A DNA stretch of 23,129 bases, from contig BJOX01000329.1 in assembly GCA_009731375.1 (NCBI GenBank), forward strand, positions 192,391-215,519. The letters run 5' to 3'. Below the pieces are notes generated by a model that had not been told where the DNA came from, searched no databases, and saw nothing but the letters and a program-made list of their open reading frames with translations. The DNA comes from Paulinella micropora (Eukaryota; Cercozoa; Imbricatea; Euglyphida). Shown here piece by piece: positions 1 through 7,951 of this stretch (its first letter is position 1; the number at the start of each line of letters is the position of its first letter). The translations under genes and the position numbers were made by a program.

Positions 1-49
1 TGGTTGACGAAATCAGAAGCTCCTTTTTTCTGACATTAGTCGATATTTC
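1..49 (+). mobile_element. 446-bp dispersed repeat, 3' end fragment (copy 1)
   Basis: The first 49 bases match the last part of the repeat seen in full at 13964-14410 (tggttgacgaaatcagaagc onward, ending attagtcgatat). It is cut by the window edge and runs directly into the CATC/TATC microsatellite. Confidence 0.85.
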
Positions 50-91
<42 letters not shown>

Positions 92-121
92 ATATCTATA
101 TATCTATCTATCGATCTATCG

Positions 122-172
<51 letters not shown>

Positions 173-209
173 CATCCATCTATCCATCCATCCATCCATC
201 TATCTATCC

Positions 210-247
<38 letters not shown>

Positions 248-341
248 TTATCTATTTATCTATCTATCCATCCATCCATCCGTCCATCCATCCATCCATC
301 CATCCGTCCGTCCATCCGTCCATCCATCCATCCATCTATCC

Positions 342-384
<43 letters not shown>

Positions 385-536
385 ATTCTTTCTATCTATA
401 TCCATCCATCCATCCATCCATCCAATCTATCCATCCATCTATCCATCCATCCATCCATCCATCCATCTATCTATGTATCTAATCTATCTATCCATCTATC
501 CATCCATCCATCCATCCATCTCTCTATCTATCTCTC
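50..536 (+). repeat. (TATC)n/(CATC)n microsatellite, 3' end of the intron before exon 1
   Basis: Nearly 490 bases of TATC and CATC units with rare ATAT and CGTC variants. It is pyrimidine-rich on the gene's sense strand and ends ctctctctAG at exon 1, so it serves as the polypyrimidine tract of that acceptor. No gene is seen in it. Confidence 0.95.
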
Positions 537-539
537 TAG

Positions 540-620
540 GAGCGTTCGCCTTTAGTGGAGCTGTGTTTGCATGTCCTTTCTATGCCATCGCAACACGACG
601 CTGTGGCCTTCCTCTCCGAG
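540..620 (+). CDS. DEAH helicase exon 1 of the window (post-helicase-2 segment)
   Basis: The exon gives 27 codons in phase 0, between acceptor ctctctctAG and donor gtaagc. The translation contains [14 protein letters not shown] and ends AVAFLSE. This matches the family segment just after the helicase C domain, usually of the form RTPLEELCLQIK followed by FLSKAL. The frame is chosen by that match and by the perfect phase-0 join to exon 2 (ALSPPP). Other frames through the same stretch give a longer continuous read but no family match. Upstream is a 490-base CTAT/CATC microsatellite, so the preceding exon with helicase motifs lies outside the window. A 32-base copy of the 3' half, with its donor, recurs at 1033-1064. 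Confidence 0.87.
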
Positions 621-669
621 GTAAGCAAGAGAAAAGAGAAGTTCCAATTTCTTAAGTACAACGAACAAC

Positions 670-815
670 GACTTCAAGCGCTTTGATCTCAGTCAGTATT
701 TGCATTTACAACCTGTGTTAATGGCTCGTTAGAAAGCTCTTGATGAGAGCTTTCAAATGAGCCACTACACAAGCCGCAAAGATCAGAACCGGCTGAGAAC
801 GAAACGTTTGAAGTC
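670..815. repeat. Imperfect 146-base foldback hairpin
   Basis: Arms pair over the whole stretch. The core GAAAGCTCT tgatg AGAGCTTTC is a perfect stem, flanked by GGCTC and GAGCC, and the outer arms ACTTCAA...TCTCAG and CTGAGA...TTGAAGT pair at the ends. It is unlike the surrounding microsatellites. It could be a MITE relic or a structured intronic RNA. Confidence 0.7.
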
Positions 816-864
816 ATTGCTCATTGTGGTTAAGTACGAGTCATTGCTCATTGTGGTTAAGTAC
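811..864 (+). repeat. 27-base tandem duplication
   Basis: Two adjacent units (811-837 and 838-864) share agtcattgctcattgtggtt and differ at the first base only. The first unit contains the end of the foldback at 670-815. Confidence 0.9.
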
Positions 865-890
865 AAGGAACTTTTCATAGTAGATCATTG

Positions 891-1029
891 AGGCTAGCCC
901 ACGAATTTTACGTGCTTTGCGCGGGCGAGCCGGGCCGGGCCGGCGAGCCCGCAAAACACGTCAAAATTGGCGCGCGTATATGTAGTTTTATCGGTAACCT
1001 GACCACATTTTGTGGAGGTGACCGATAAA
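891..1029 (+). mobile_element. Double-hairpin MITE, copy A
   Basis: One of five related elements. It has a GC-rich hairpin (GCGGGCGAGCC, GGGCCGGGCC, GGCGAGCCCGC, with ACGTG and CACGT outside) and a second hairpin (ATCGGTAACCTGACCACA, then TGTGGAGGTGACCGAT). It encodes nothing. It ends immediately before the partial exon 1 copy. Confidence 0.85.
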
Positions 1030-1032
1030 TAC

Positions 1033-1064
1033 CGCAACACGACGCGATGGCCTTCGTCTCCGAG
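1033..1064 (+). pseudogene. Partial duplicate of exon 1 (3' half with donor)
   Basis: The stretch cgcaacacgacgcgatggcc and on to cgag, followed by gtaagcaagaga, repeats the last 32 bases and donor of exon 1 with two substitutions. There is no acceptor, so it is a decoy donor and not an exon. Confidence 0.9.
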
Positions 1065-1089
1065 GTAAGCAAGAGAATAGTATACAATA

Positions 1090-1122
<33 letters not shown>
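1090..1122 (+). repeat. (ATCT)n microsatellite
   Basis: A short perfect run that abuts the 5'-truncated dispersed repeat starting at 1123. Confidence 0.95.
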
Positions 1123-1123
<1 letters not shown>

Positions 1124-1418
1124 CCCACAGTGCTCTGTCGGTTTATACTAGACTGTCGAACAGTCTCGAAACTCCATCTGCTTACTGGGTCCTCTGTAAT
1201 GGAGGTGGGAGCTCGTTCTGCAAGGGGCGCTTATGGAACGAGCCCTGGCCCCGCCTGGTACTAGGGAGATTTGGTATCGCCTGTATCAGTCCCTTCCGTG
1301 CAAACATCACGGCTTAGCTGGGCATCGGGTTAATACTTTACCCACAGACTTCCTTGGTTGACGAAATCAGAAGCTCCTTTTTTCTGACATTAGTCGATAT
1401 CTCAGTCGATATCTCATC
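1123..1418 (+). mobile_element. 446-bp dispersed repeat, 5'-truncated (copy 2)
   Basis: Matches the 3' two-thirds of the full-length copies from acccacagtgctctgtcgg to the terminal cgatatct. The last 12 bases (agtcgatatctc) are duplicated. It abuts (TATC)n on both sides. Confidence 0.9.
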
Positions 1419-1699
<281 letters not shown>

Positions 1700-1756
1700 A
1701 GAACGGGACCAGGGGGAGAGGGATACATAGGCATGTGATGGGATAGTAACTATCAT

Positions 1757-1903
1757 GAGGCGAGCCCACGAATTTCACGTGCTTTGCGCGGGCGAGCCGG
1801 GCCGGGCCGGCGAGCCCGCAAAACACGTCAAAATTTGGCGCGCCGCGTATATGTAGTTTTTATCGGTAACCTGACCACATTTTGTGGAGGTGACCGATAA
1901 ATA
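1757..1903 (+). mobile_element. Double-hairpin MITE, copy B
   Basis: Very close to copy A over its whole length, including GCGGGCGAGCCGGGCC and the terminal GGTGACCGATAAATA. The left end is GGCGAGCCC where other copies have GGCTAGCC. Confidence 0.88.
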
Positions 1904-1934
1904 GCGAAGAGGATGTTGTGTGCGGTGAAAACGA

Positions 1935-2037
1935 TGTGTGTGTGTGTGTGTGTGTCTGTGTGTGTGTGTTTTCCTTGCTTTCATTCTTTGTGTGTGTGTG
2001 TGTGTGTGTGTGGTTATTATTATTATTGTTATTATTA

Positions 2038-2086
<49 letters not shown>
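1935..2086 (+). repeat. (TG)n then (TTA)n microsatellites
   Basis: TG runs to 2011, then about 75 bases of TTA units, which lead into the element at 2087. Confidence 0.95.
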
Positions 2087-2090
<4 letters not shown>

Positions 2091-2494
2091 CCCAATGGCC
2101 TCAAGGCGTTAAACTGTGACGCCAACTCATAACCCTTTGGTGGTAGATGCTGGGGAGGAGGGTCGTTGCGCGCGTAAAAGATCTTAAACTCCGCATATGC
2201 TGGTTGATAGCCCAGGACCCAGCAGACACCAGATTGTTATGGGTGGGGTTTCGAGGCAGCTCTAGCAACCGCGCTTGGTGTATGCACTTGCACATTCGGT
2301 GACGTCTTGCAAGAGGTTGCTGGGACTGCGGAATAACCTCGGCTTAGTGCAGTCTTGCCCTCAGGAGCTCCATCGGTGGCCCCGATCATCAGGCGAGAGA
2401 CTGACACGGGGGGGTGGAGGACCTCGAACAAGGGTATTGGAGGCTTATGTCCGTTGAGGATATGCCATTAGCTGCATCAGTACGCCTCAGATAT

Positions 2495-2498
<4 letters not shown>
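2087..2498 (-). mobile_element. Unique 410-base island between (ATT)n tracts; possible non-LTR retrotransposon 3' end
   Basis: A non-repetitive GC-balanced stretch sits between two (TTA/ATT)n tracts. On the minus strand it ends gccattgggctg followed by (AATAAT)n, the layout of a LINE or SINE 3' end with a trinucleotide tail. No reverse-transcriptase reading frame is visible, so this would be only a 3' UTR fragment. It could also be an unrelated insertion. Confidence 0.4.
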
Positions 2499-2569
<71 letters not shown>

Positions 2570-2572
2570 GTA
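2499..2572 (+). repeat. (ATT)n microsatellite forming the exon 2 acceptor
   Basis: About 70 bases of ATT units ending in gtAG at exon 2. Confidence 0.95.
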
Positions 2573-2573
2573 G

Positions 2574-2615
2574 GCCTTGTCGCCGCCGCCTGCCAAGGCC
2601 GTCCACCAAGCACTG
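2574..2615 (+). CDS. DEAH helicase exon 2 (14-codon microexon, LSPPP motif)
   Basis: A 42-base exon encodes [14 protein letters not shown]. It is bounded by acceptor tattattgtAG, at the end of an (ATT)n tract, and donor gtctat, which runs straight into (CTAT)n. Family members have an equivalent segment (AL-x-PP-x-x-x-AV-x-x-AL) linking the FLSKAL motif to the ERLxxLGAL motif. Both joins are phase 0: FLSE before it and ERLERVGA after it. The donor is weak apart from its GT, but the protein match on both sides makes the exon convincing. Confidence 0.83.
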
Positions 2616-2616
2616 G

Positions 2617-2679
<63 letters not shown>

Positions 2680-2700
2680 GTCTGTCTATCTGTCTATCTG

Positions 2701-2731
<31 letters not shown>

Positions 2732-2781
2732 GTCTATCTGTCTGTCTATCTATATATCTATCTACCTATCTAACTAACTAA

Positions 2782-2818
<37 letters not shown>

Positions 2819-2862
2819 CATCTATCCATCCATCCATCCATCCATCCATCCATCTTTATTAG
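2616..2862 (+). repeat. Intron 2: (CTAT)n/(CTGT)n/(CATC)n
   Basis: The donor gtctat is itself the first unit of the microsatellite. A CTGT-rich and an AACT patch interrupt it, and it ends in CATC units and tttattAG. Confidence 0.95.
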
Positions 2863-2960
2863 GAGCGCTTAGAGCGTGTAGGCGCAGTGGTGCCTATGTC
2901 TCCTGATGAATTAGAAGAACTAAGTGTTAACTCTGCTGAGGAACGCGCCTTGACACAAAG
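2863..2960 (+). CDS. DEAH helicase exon 3 (ERLERVGA, winged-helix start)
   Basis: A 98-base exon of 32 codons plus two bases, beginning ERLERVGAVVPMSPDELEEL and ending AEERALTQ plus AG. The acceptor is ttattAG and the donor gtaggt. ERLERVGA corresponds to the family's ALKxLGALD helix that opens the winged-helix domain. The acidic tail SPDELEELSVNSAEER goes beyond the usual short link to the LTPLG motif and starts an insertion continued by exons 4 and 5. The phase-2 end joins exon 4 only if that exon starts at 3959. Two degenerate copies of the 3' two-thirds of the exon, donor included, lie downstream at 3093-3154 and 3285-3347. Confidence 0.87.
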
Positions 2961-3092
2961 GTAGGTAAGAAAGGCAGGCAGGCAAGGCAAGGCAGGCAAG
3001 GCAAGGCAGGCAGGCAAGGCAAGGCAAGGCAGGGCAAGGCAGGCAAGGCAAGGCAAAGCAAAGCAGAAAGACAGACAGGTGGATAGGTTTCA

Positions 3093-3154
3093 TCCCCTGC
3101 TGAATTAGAGAAACTAAGTGTCAACTCGGCCGAGGAACGCGCCTTGACACAAAG
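3093..3154 (+). pseudogene. Partial duplicate of exon 3 (copy a)
   Basis: Reads SPAELEKLSVNSAEERALTQ in the exon 3 frame and keeps the donor gtaggtaag. Nearby upstream AGs give frames that hit stops, so it looks like a decoy donor. Confidence 0.9.
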
Positions 3155-3284
3155 GTAGGTAAGAAAGCCAGGCAGGCAAGGCAAGGCAGGCAAGGCAAGG
3201 CAGGCAGGCAAGGCAAGGCAAGGCAGGGCAAGGCAGGCAAGGCAAGGCAGGCAAAGCAGAAAGATAGACAGGTGGATAGGTTTC

Positions 3285-3347
3285 ATCCCCTGATGAATTA
3301 GAGGAACTAAGTGTTAACTCTGCTGAGGAACGCGCCTTGACACAAAG
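3285..3347 (+). pseudogene. Partial duplicate of exon 3 (copy b)
   Basis: Reads SPDELEELSVNSAEERALTQ, nearer to exon 3 than copy a, and keeps the donor. Both copies share the upstream stretch acaggtggataggtttcat, so they belong to one tandem unit of about 193 bases. Confidence 0.9.
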
Positions 3348-3666
3348 GTAGGTAAGAAAGGCAGGCAGGCAGGCAAGGCAAGGCAGGCAAGGCAAGGCAG
3401 GCAAGACAAGGCAAGGCAAGGCAAGGTAGGCAGGCAGGGCAGGCAAGGCAAGTTAAGGCAAGGCAAGGCAAGGCAAGGCAGGCAGGCAAGGCAGGAAGGC
3501 AAGGCAAGGCAAGGCAAGGCAGGCAGGCAGGCAGGCAAGGCCAAGGCAAGCATACAGGCAAGGCAGGCAAGGCAAGGCAAGGCAAGGCAAGGCAAGGCAG
3601 GCAGGCAAGGCAGGCAAGGCAAGGCAAGCAGGCAGGCAAGGCAGGCAAGGCACGCAAGGCAAGGCA

Positions 3667-3736
3667 NNNNNNNNNNNNNNNNNNNNNNNNNNNNNNNNNN
3701 NNNNNNNNNNNNNNNNNNNNNNNNNNNNNNNNNNNN
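3667..3736. other. Assembly gap (N)
   Basis: Seventy N bases in the intron 3 GGCAA array. Other gaps are 7313-7488, 19679-19688 and 20309-20318, and all fall in or next to repeats. Confidence 0.99.
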
Positions 3737-3958
3737 GGGAGGCAAGGCAAGGCAAGGCAAGGAAGGCAGGCAAGGCAGGCAAGGCAAGGCAAGGCAAGGA
3801 AGGCAGGCAAGGCAAGGCAGGCAAGGCAAGGCAAGGAAGGCAGGCAAGGCAAGGCAAGGCAAGGCAGGCAGGCAAGGCAAGGCAGGGCAGGCAAGGCAAG
3901 GCAGGCAAGGCTAGGCAGAGTAGATTGGTGGACAGACTGTGTGTCTATCTGTATATAG

Positions 3959-4046
3959 CGCTCGAGCCGTTCCTACAGACACGCACAGTGGAGGGTGGGA
4001 GAGCGACGCTGGCGTTACAACCAACCCAGCGGCCACAGCTGCCGAG
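3959..4046 (+). CDS. DEAH helicase exon 4 (Ala/Thr/Gly-rich linker)
   Basis: An 88-base exon between acceptor ctgtatatAG and donor gtatgc. AG left over from exon 3 plus the first C gives a serine. The frame then stays open through ARAVPTDTHSGG and ends NPAATAAE in phase 0, joining exon 5. A nearer AG at 3977-3978 would give an Arg/Trp-rich product in another frame ending in phase 1, which does not join the exon 5 frame. The sequence is a low-complexity linker with no family counterpart that I recognise; DHX29-like proteins do vary in linker length here. The case rests on phase, splice sites and the unique (non-repeat) character of this stretch. Confidence 0.6.
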
Positions 4047-4207
4047 GTATGCATGTTATGTATGTTATGTATGTGTGTATGTGTGTATGTATGTATGTAT
4101 GTATGTATGTATGTATGTATGTATGTATTATGTATGTCTGTATGTCTGTATGTATGTATGTATGTATGTATGTATGTATGAATGTATGAATGTATGTATG
4201 TATGTAG
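4047..4207 (+). repeat. Intron 4: (GTAT)n microsatellite intron
   Basis: A 161-base intron composed almost wholly of GTAT units, from donor gtatgc to acceptor gtatgtAG. The whole intron is one repeat. Confidence 0.92.
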
Positions 4208-4247
4208 GATTGGGAAGAGGAGGTGACCGAGCAGGAAAGCAACAAGC

Positions 4248-4249
<2 letters not shown>
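4208..4249 (+). CDS. DEAH helicase exon 5 (acidic 14-codon microexon)
   Basis: A 42-base exon encodes DWEEEVTEQESNKQ. It lies between acceptor tatgtatgtAG, the end of a (GTAT)n intron, and a perfect donor gtaagt that opens a 1.3-kb (GTAA)n intron. Both ends are phase 0. With exon 4 it forms an acidic insertion of about 45 residues between the ERLERVGA helix and the LTALGQHL motif. It is the only non-repetitive sequence between two microsatellites, which supports it as an exon. The donor is ambiguous in principle, because gtaagt is repeated hundreds of times after it, but the first copy keeps the frame to exon 6. Confidence 0.62.
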
Positions 4250-4286
<37 letters not shown>

Positions 4287-4386
4287 CAAGTAAGTAAGTA
4301 AGTAAGCAAACAAACAAGTAAGTAAGTAAGTAAGCAAGCAAGCAAGCAGTAAGTAAAGTAAGTCAGTAAAGTAAGTAAGTAAAGTA

Positions 4387-4421
<35 letters not shown>

Positions 4422-4559
4422 GTAAGAAAAGTAAGTAAGTACGTAAGGAAGTAAGTAAGTAAAGTAAGGAAGTAAGTAAGTAAAGTAAGGAAGTAAGTAT
4501 GTAAAGTAAGTAAGTAAGTAAAGTAAGTAAGTAAAGTAAGTAAAGTAAGTTAGTAAGTT

Positions 4560-4593
<34 letters not shown>

Positions 4594-5333
4594 GTAAGTA
4601 AAGTAAGTAAGTAAGTAAGTAAGTAAAGTAAGTAAGTAAAGTAAGTAAGTAAGTAAGTAAGTAAAGTAAGTAAGTAAAGTAAATTAAGTAAGTAAGTAAG
4701 TAAGTAAAGTAAGTAAAGTAAGTAAAGTAAGTAAGTAAGTAAGTAAAGTAAAGTAAAGTAAGTACGTAAGTACGTAAGTAAAGTAAGTAAGTAAGTAAAC
4801 AAGTAAAGTTAGTAAGTAAAGCCAGTAAGTAAAGTCAGTAAGTAAAGCCAGTAAGTAAAGTAAGTAAGTAAGTAAGTAAGTAAAGTAAGTAAGTAAAGTA
4901 AATTAAGTAAGTAAGTAAGTAAGTAAAGTAAGTAAAGTAAGTAAAGTAAGTAAGTAAGTAAGTAAAGTAAAGTAAAGTAAGTACGTAAGTACGTAAGTAA
5001 AGTAAGTAAGTAAGTAAACAAGTAAAGTTAGTAAGTAAAGCCAGTAAGTAAAGTCAGTAAGTAAAGCCAGTAAGTAAAGTAAGTAAGTAAGTAAGTAAGT
5101 AAAGTAAGTAAGTAAAGTAAATTAAGTAAGTAAGTAAGTAAGTAAAGTAAGTAAAGTAAGTAAAGTAAGTAAGTAAGTAAGTAAAGTAAAGTAAAGTAAG
5201 TACGTAAGTACGTAAGTAAAGTAAGTAAGTAAGTAAACAAGTAAAGTTAGTAAGTAAAGCCAGTAAGTAAAGTCAGTAAGTAAGTAAGTAAGTAAGTAAG
5301 TAAAGAAGTAAAGTAAAGTAAAGTAAGTAAGTA

Positions 5334-5364
<31 letters not shown>

Positions 5365-5380
5365 GTAAAGTAAGTAAGTA

Positions 5381-5415
<35 letters not shown>

Positions 5416-5546
5416 GTAAGTAAAATAAGAGGTAAAGTAAGTAAGTAAAGTAAGTAAATAAGGAAAGCAAGTAAGTCAGTAAGTAAAGTAAGTAAGTAAG
5501 TAAAGCAAGTCAAGTAAGTCAAGTAAGTAAGTATGTTTGTATGCAG
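4250..5546 (+). repeat. Intron 5: (GTAA)n/(GTAAA)n array of donor-like units
   Basis: A 1.3-kb intron of GTAAGTAA and AAAGTAAGT units with few variants, so the donor consensus GTAAGT occurs throughout. It ends gtatgtttgtatgcAG. Confidence 0.95.
4640..5275 (+). repeat. 219-base higher-order repeat inside intron 5
   Basis: Markers such as aaattaag (4682, 4901, 5120) and gtacgtaagtacg recur exactly 219 bases apart, with near-identical sequence between. This gives about three units nested in the tetranucleotide array. Confidence 0.88.
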
Positions 5547-5616
5547 GCAAAATCTTGGTATCGTCTCACAGCCCTGGGCCAACACCTTGCCCGCATGCCA
5601 GTCGACGTGGGCGTAG
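5547..5616 (+). CDS. DEAH helicase exon 6 (LTALGQHLARMPVDV, winged-helix motif)
   Basis: A 70-base exon with acceptor gtatgcAG and donor gtagct. The translation starts AKSWYRLTALGQHLARMPVD and ends VGV plus one base. This is the most diagnostic motif of the DEAH/RHA helicase C-terminal domain (LTPLGRHLAxLPVDVRIGKML in relatives), part of the winged helix that packs against the helicase core. The trailing G completes a glycine with the GT that opens exon 7, giving VGVGRML across the junction as expected. A mutated copy of the exon lies about 230-440 bases downstream, split by a (CTTA)n microsatellite. Confidence 0.92.
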
Positions 5617-5648
5617 GTAGCTGTCTATATCTATCTTATCTATCTATC

Positions 5649-5704
<56 letters not shown>

Positions 5705-5706
5705 GT

Positions 5707-5737
<31 letters not shown>
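5617..5737 (+). repeat. (CTAT)n then (AT)n at the start of intron 6
   Basis: Donor gtagctgtctatatc leads into CTAT units, then TATA units to 5737. Confidence 0.93.
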
Positions 5738-5738
<1 letters not shown>

Positions 5739-5754
5739 CAGCCCGCTACCCAGT

Positions 5755-5894
5755 TGCCAACTGGCGGCAGGGTGGAATGGATGCCTATGTCTTCGGATGT
5801 GCAGAGCTGATTGACCAAACATAGATCTATATATCTATATATTACCTCACTGTGCTGGACAACACTTACTTACTTACTTAGTTTACTTACTCAC

Positions 5895-5937
<43 letters not shown>

Positions 5938-6056
5938 TACTTTACTTACTTACTTTACTTACTTACTTTACTTACTTACTTTACTTACTTTACTTACTTT
6001 ACTTACTTTACTATCTTACTTACTTAGCATGCATGCCTGTCGACGTGAGCCTTGGC
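5755..6056 (+). pseudogene. Scrambled copy of exon 3 and exon 6 sequence, split by (CTTA)n
   Basis: The stretch gatgcctatgtcttcggatg (5780s) is like exon 3's ggtgcctatgtctcctgatg. At 5845-5862 ttacctcactgtgctggaca is like exon 6's tcgtctcacagccctgggcc. After a (CTTA)n block (5863-6024) the copy resumes with gcatgcctgtcgacgtgagc and the intron start ctgtctatatctatct, where the donor gt has become gc. Stops break every frame, so it is non-functional. Confidence 0.65.
5863..6024 (+). repeat. (CTTA)n microsatellite inside the exon 6 copy
   Basis: Units CTTA and CTTTA, the exact reverse complement of the intron 5 array type. It interrupts the exon 6 copy between the GQH and RMP codons. Confidence 0.92.
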
Positions 6057-6060
6057 AGCT

Positions 6061-6125
6061 GTCTATATCTATCTAATCTATCTATCTAAGTAGCTTTGTA
6101 ATCTATCTATCTATCCATCCATCCG

Positions 6126-6162
<37 letters not shown>

Positions 6163-6167
6163 ATATC

Positions 6168-6198
<31 letters not shown>

Positions 6199-6199
6199 A

Positions 6200-6257
<58 letters not shown>

Positions 6258-6295
6258 CGTACGTACGTACGTACCTACCTACCTACCTACATATA

Positions 6296-6352
<57 letters not shown>

Positions 6353-6440
6353 ATTCGTCGGCCCAACCATCCATCCAACCATCCATCCATCCATCCATCC
6401 ATCCATCTATCTATCTATCCATCTATCTATCTATCCATCC

Positions 6441-6475
<35 letters not shown>

Positions 6476-6504
6476 CATCCATCCATCCGTCCATCCATCC
6501 GTCC

Positions 6505-6544
<40 letters not shown>

Positions 6545-6624
6545 GTCTGTCTGTCTGTCTATCTATCCATCCATCCATCCATCCATCCATCTATCTATCT
6601 ATCTATCTATCCATCCATCTATTG

Positions 6625-6683
<59 letters not shown>

Positions 6684-6733
6684 ATATCTGTCTATATATC
6701 TATCTATCCATCCATTCATCCATCCATCTATTC

Positions 6734-6792
<59 letters not shown>

Positions 6793-6801
6793 CATCTATC
6801 C

Positions 6802-6840
<39 letters not shown>

Positions 6841-6919
6841 CATCCATCCATCTATCCATCTATCCATCCATCCATCCATCCATCTATCTATCTATCTATC
6901 TATCTATCTACCTATCTAC

Positions 6920-6964
<45 letters not shown>

Positions 6965-7089
6965 CATCCATCCATCCACCCACCCATCTACCCACCCACC
7001 CACCCACCCATCCACCCACCCATCCATCCATCCATTTATCCATCCATCCATCTATCTATCTATCTACCTATCTATCTATCTATCTATCG

Positions 7090-7121
<32 letters not shown>
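6061..7121 (+). repeat. (TATC)n/(CATC)n/(CACC)n/(TACG)n microsatellite, 1 kb
   Basis: A kilobase of TATC and CATC units with patches of TACG, TACC, CACC and TGTC. No unique sequence except ctattcgtcggcccaacc near 6352-6369. No gene seen. Confidence 0.95.
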
Positions 7122-7542
7122 GAATTAGGGGATGGTGTGGGTGTGCTGGGCCCGTGGTGGGGTGCCTTATTTGTGCCTAGCCATACGCCTATGAGTCACA
7201 TGCCGAAATAGCGACGGGAAGCACAATCCTGTTCCCTCAGGGTGCCCTTTCTCGCTTGTTGAGCCCGGAATAAAACCCACAGTGCTCTGTCGGTTTATAC
7301 TAGACTGTCGAANNNNNNNNNNNNNNNNNNNNNNNNNNNNNNNNNNNNNNNNNNNNNNNNNNNNNNNNNNNNNNNNNNNNNNNNNNNNNNNNNNNNNNNN
7401 NNNNNNNNNNNNNNNNNNNNNNNNNNNNNNNNNNNNNNNNNNNNNNNNNNNNNNNNNNNNNNNNNNNNNNNNNNNNNNNNNNNNNNNNCTTGGTTGACGA
7501 AATCAGAAGCTCCTTTTTTCTGACATTAGTCGATATTTCATC
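7122..7542 (+). mobile_element. 446-bp dispersed repeat with internal gap (copy 3)
   Basis: Starts gaattaggggatggtgtggg, lacking the first 16 or so bases, and ends cgatatttcatc. N bases fill 7313-7488. (TATC)n abuts it on the left and (CATC)n on the right. Confidence 0.9.
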
Positions 7543-7571
7543 TATCCATCCATCCATCCATCCATCCATCC

Positions 7572-7633
<62 letters not shown>

Positions 7634-7720
7634 GTACCTACCTACCTACCTACCTACCTACCTACCTACCTACCTAGCTATCTATCTCTCTATCTATCTA
7701 TCTCTCTATCTATCTATCTG

Positions 7721-7766
<46 letters not shown>

Positions 7767-7834
7767 CATCCATCCATCTATCCATCCATCCATCTATCCA
7801 TTCACCATCCATCCATCTATCTATCTATCTTCCA
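7543..7834 (+). repeat. (CATC)n/(TATC)n/(TACC)n tract forming the exon 7 acceptor
   Basis: Pyrimidine-rich tetranucleotides ending ctatcttccAG at exon 7. Confidence 0.95.
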
Positions 7835-7835
7835 G

Positions 7836-7951
7836 GTCGAATGCTAATCTACGCGGTGGTACTCCGGTGTTTGCATCCGGTGCTGGTGGTCGCTGCAGCC
7901 TTGAGTGCCTCTCGCTCTATCTTCTTAGCGCCCCTCGACGCACGGGAACAG
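7836..7951 (+). CDS. DEAH helicase exon 7 (ratchet/HA2 domain)
   Basis: A 116-base exon between acceptor ctatcttccAG and donor gtaatg. After a split glycine codon it reads [20 protein letters not shown], then [18 protein letters not shown]. This matches the family helix pair usually written GKMLIFGAIFRCLDPALTIAA followed by SPF and a D-x-R/K-E motif. It forms the start of the ratchet helical bundle that holds single-stranded RNA. It ends in phase 0. The following intron is (GTAAT/GTCAT)n, and a 54-base copy of the exon end with the same donor lies at 8081-8134. Confidence 0.95.

Larger units (their letters stand above)
2961..3958 (+). repeat. Intron 3: (GGCAA)n/(GGCAG)n purine-rich arrays with an assembly gap
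   Basis: After donor gtaggtaag come arrays of GGCAA, GGCAGGCA and GGAAGGCA units, broken by two exon 3 copies. N bases fill 3667-3736. The array forms long spurious open frames on the minus strand that are not genes. Confidence 0.95.

Noticed and set aside
540-655. Exon 1 read as the frame [20 protein letters not shown]
   Set aside because: No family match and wrong phase for exon 2; the frame giving [11 protein letters not shown] fits both.
3307-3908. Minus-strand open frames rich in Leu-Pro-Cys-Ala across the GGCAA array
   Set aside because: A 5-base repeat with no stop codon on that strand; the frames overlap each other and cross an N gap.
5747-5830. Apparent exon reading RYPVANWRQGGMDAYVFGCAEL
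   Set aside because: It has a phase-compatible acceptor, but ends in TAG without a donor, and another frame of the same bases matches exon 3 (PMSSD versus PMSPD). Taken as an accidental frame in a degenerate exon copy.
6622-7128. Ile-Tyr-Leu-Ser repeat proteins from (TATC)n tracts (also at 17327-18169, 18674-19174 and 21252-21937)
   Set aside because: A tetranucleotide without a stop in any frame gives such frames by default; they run through the real exons in the wrong phase.
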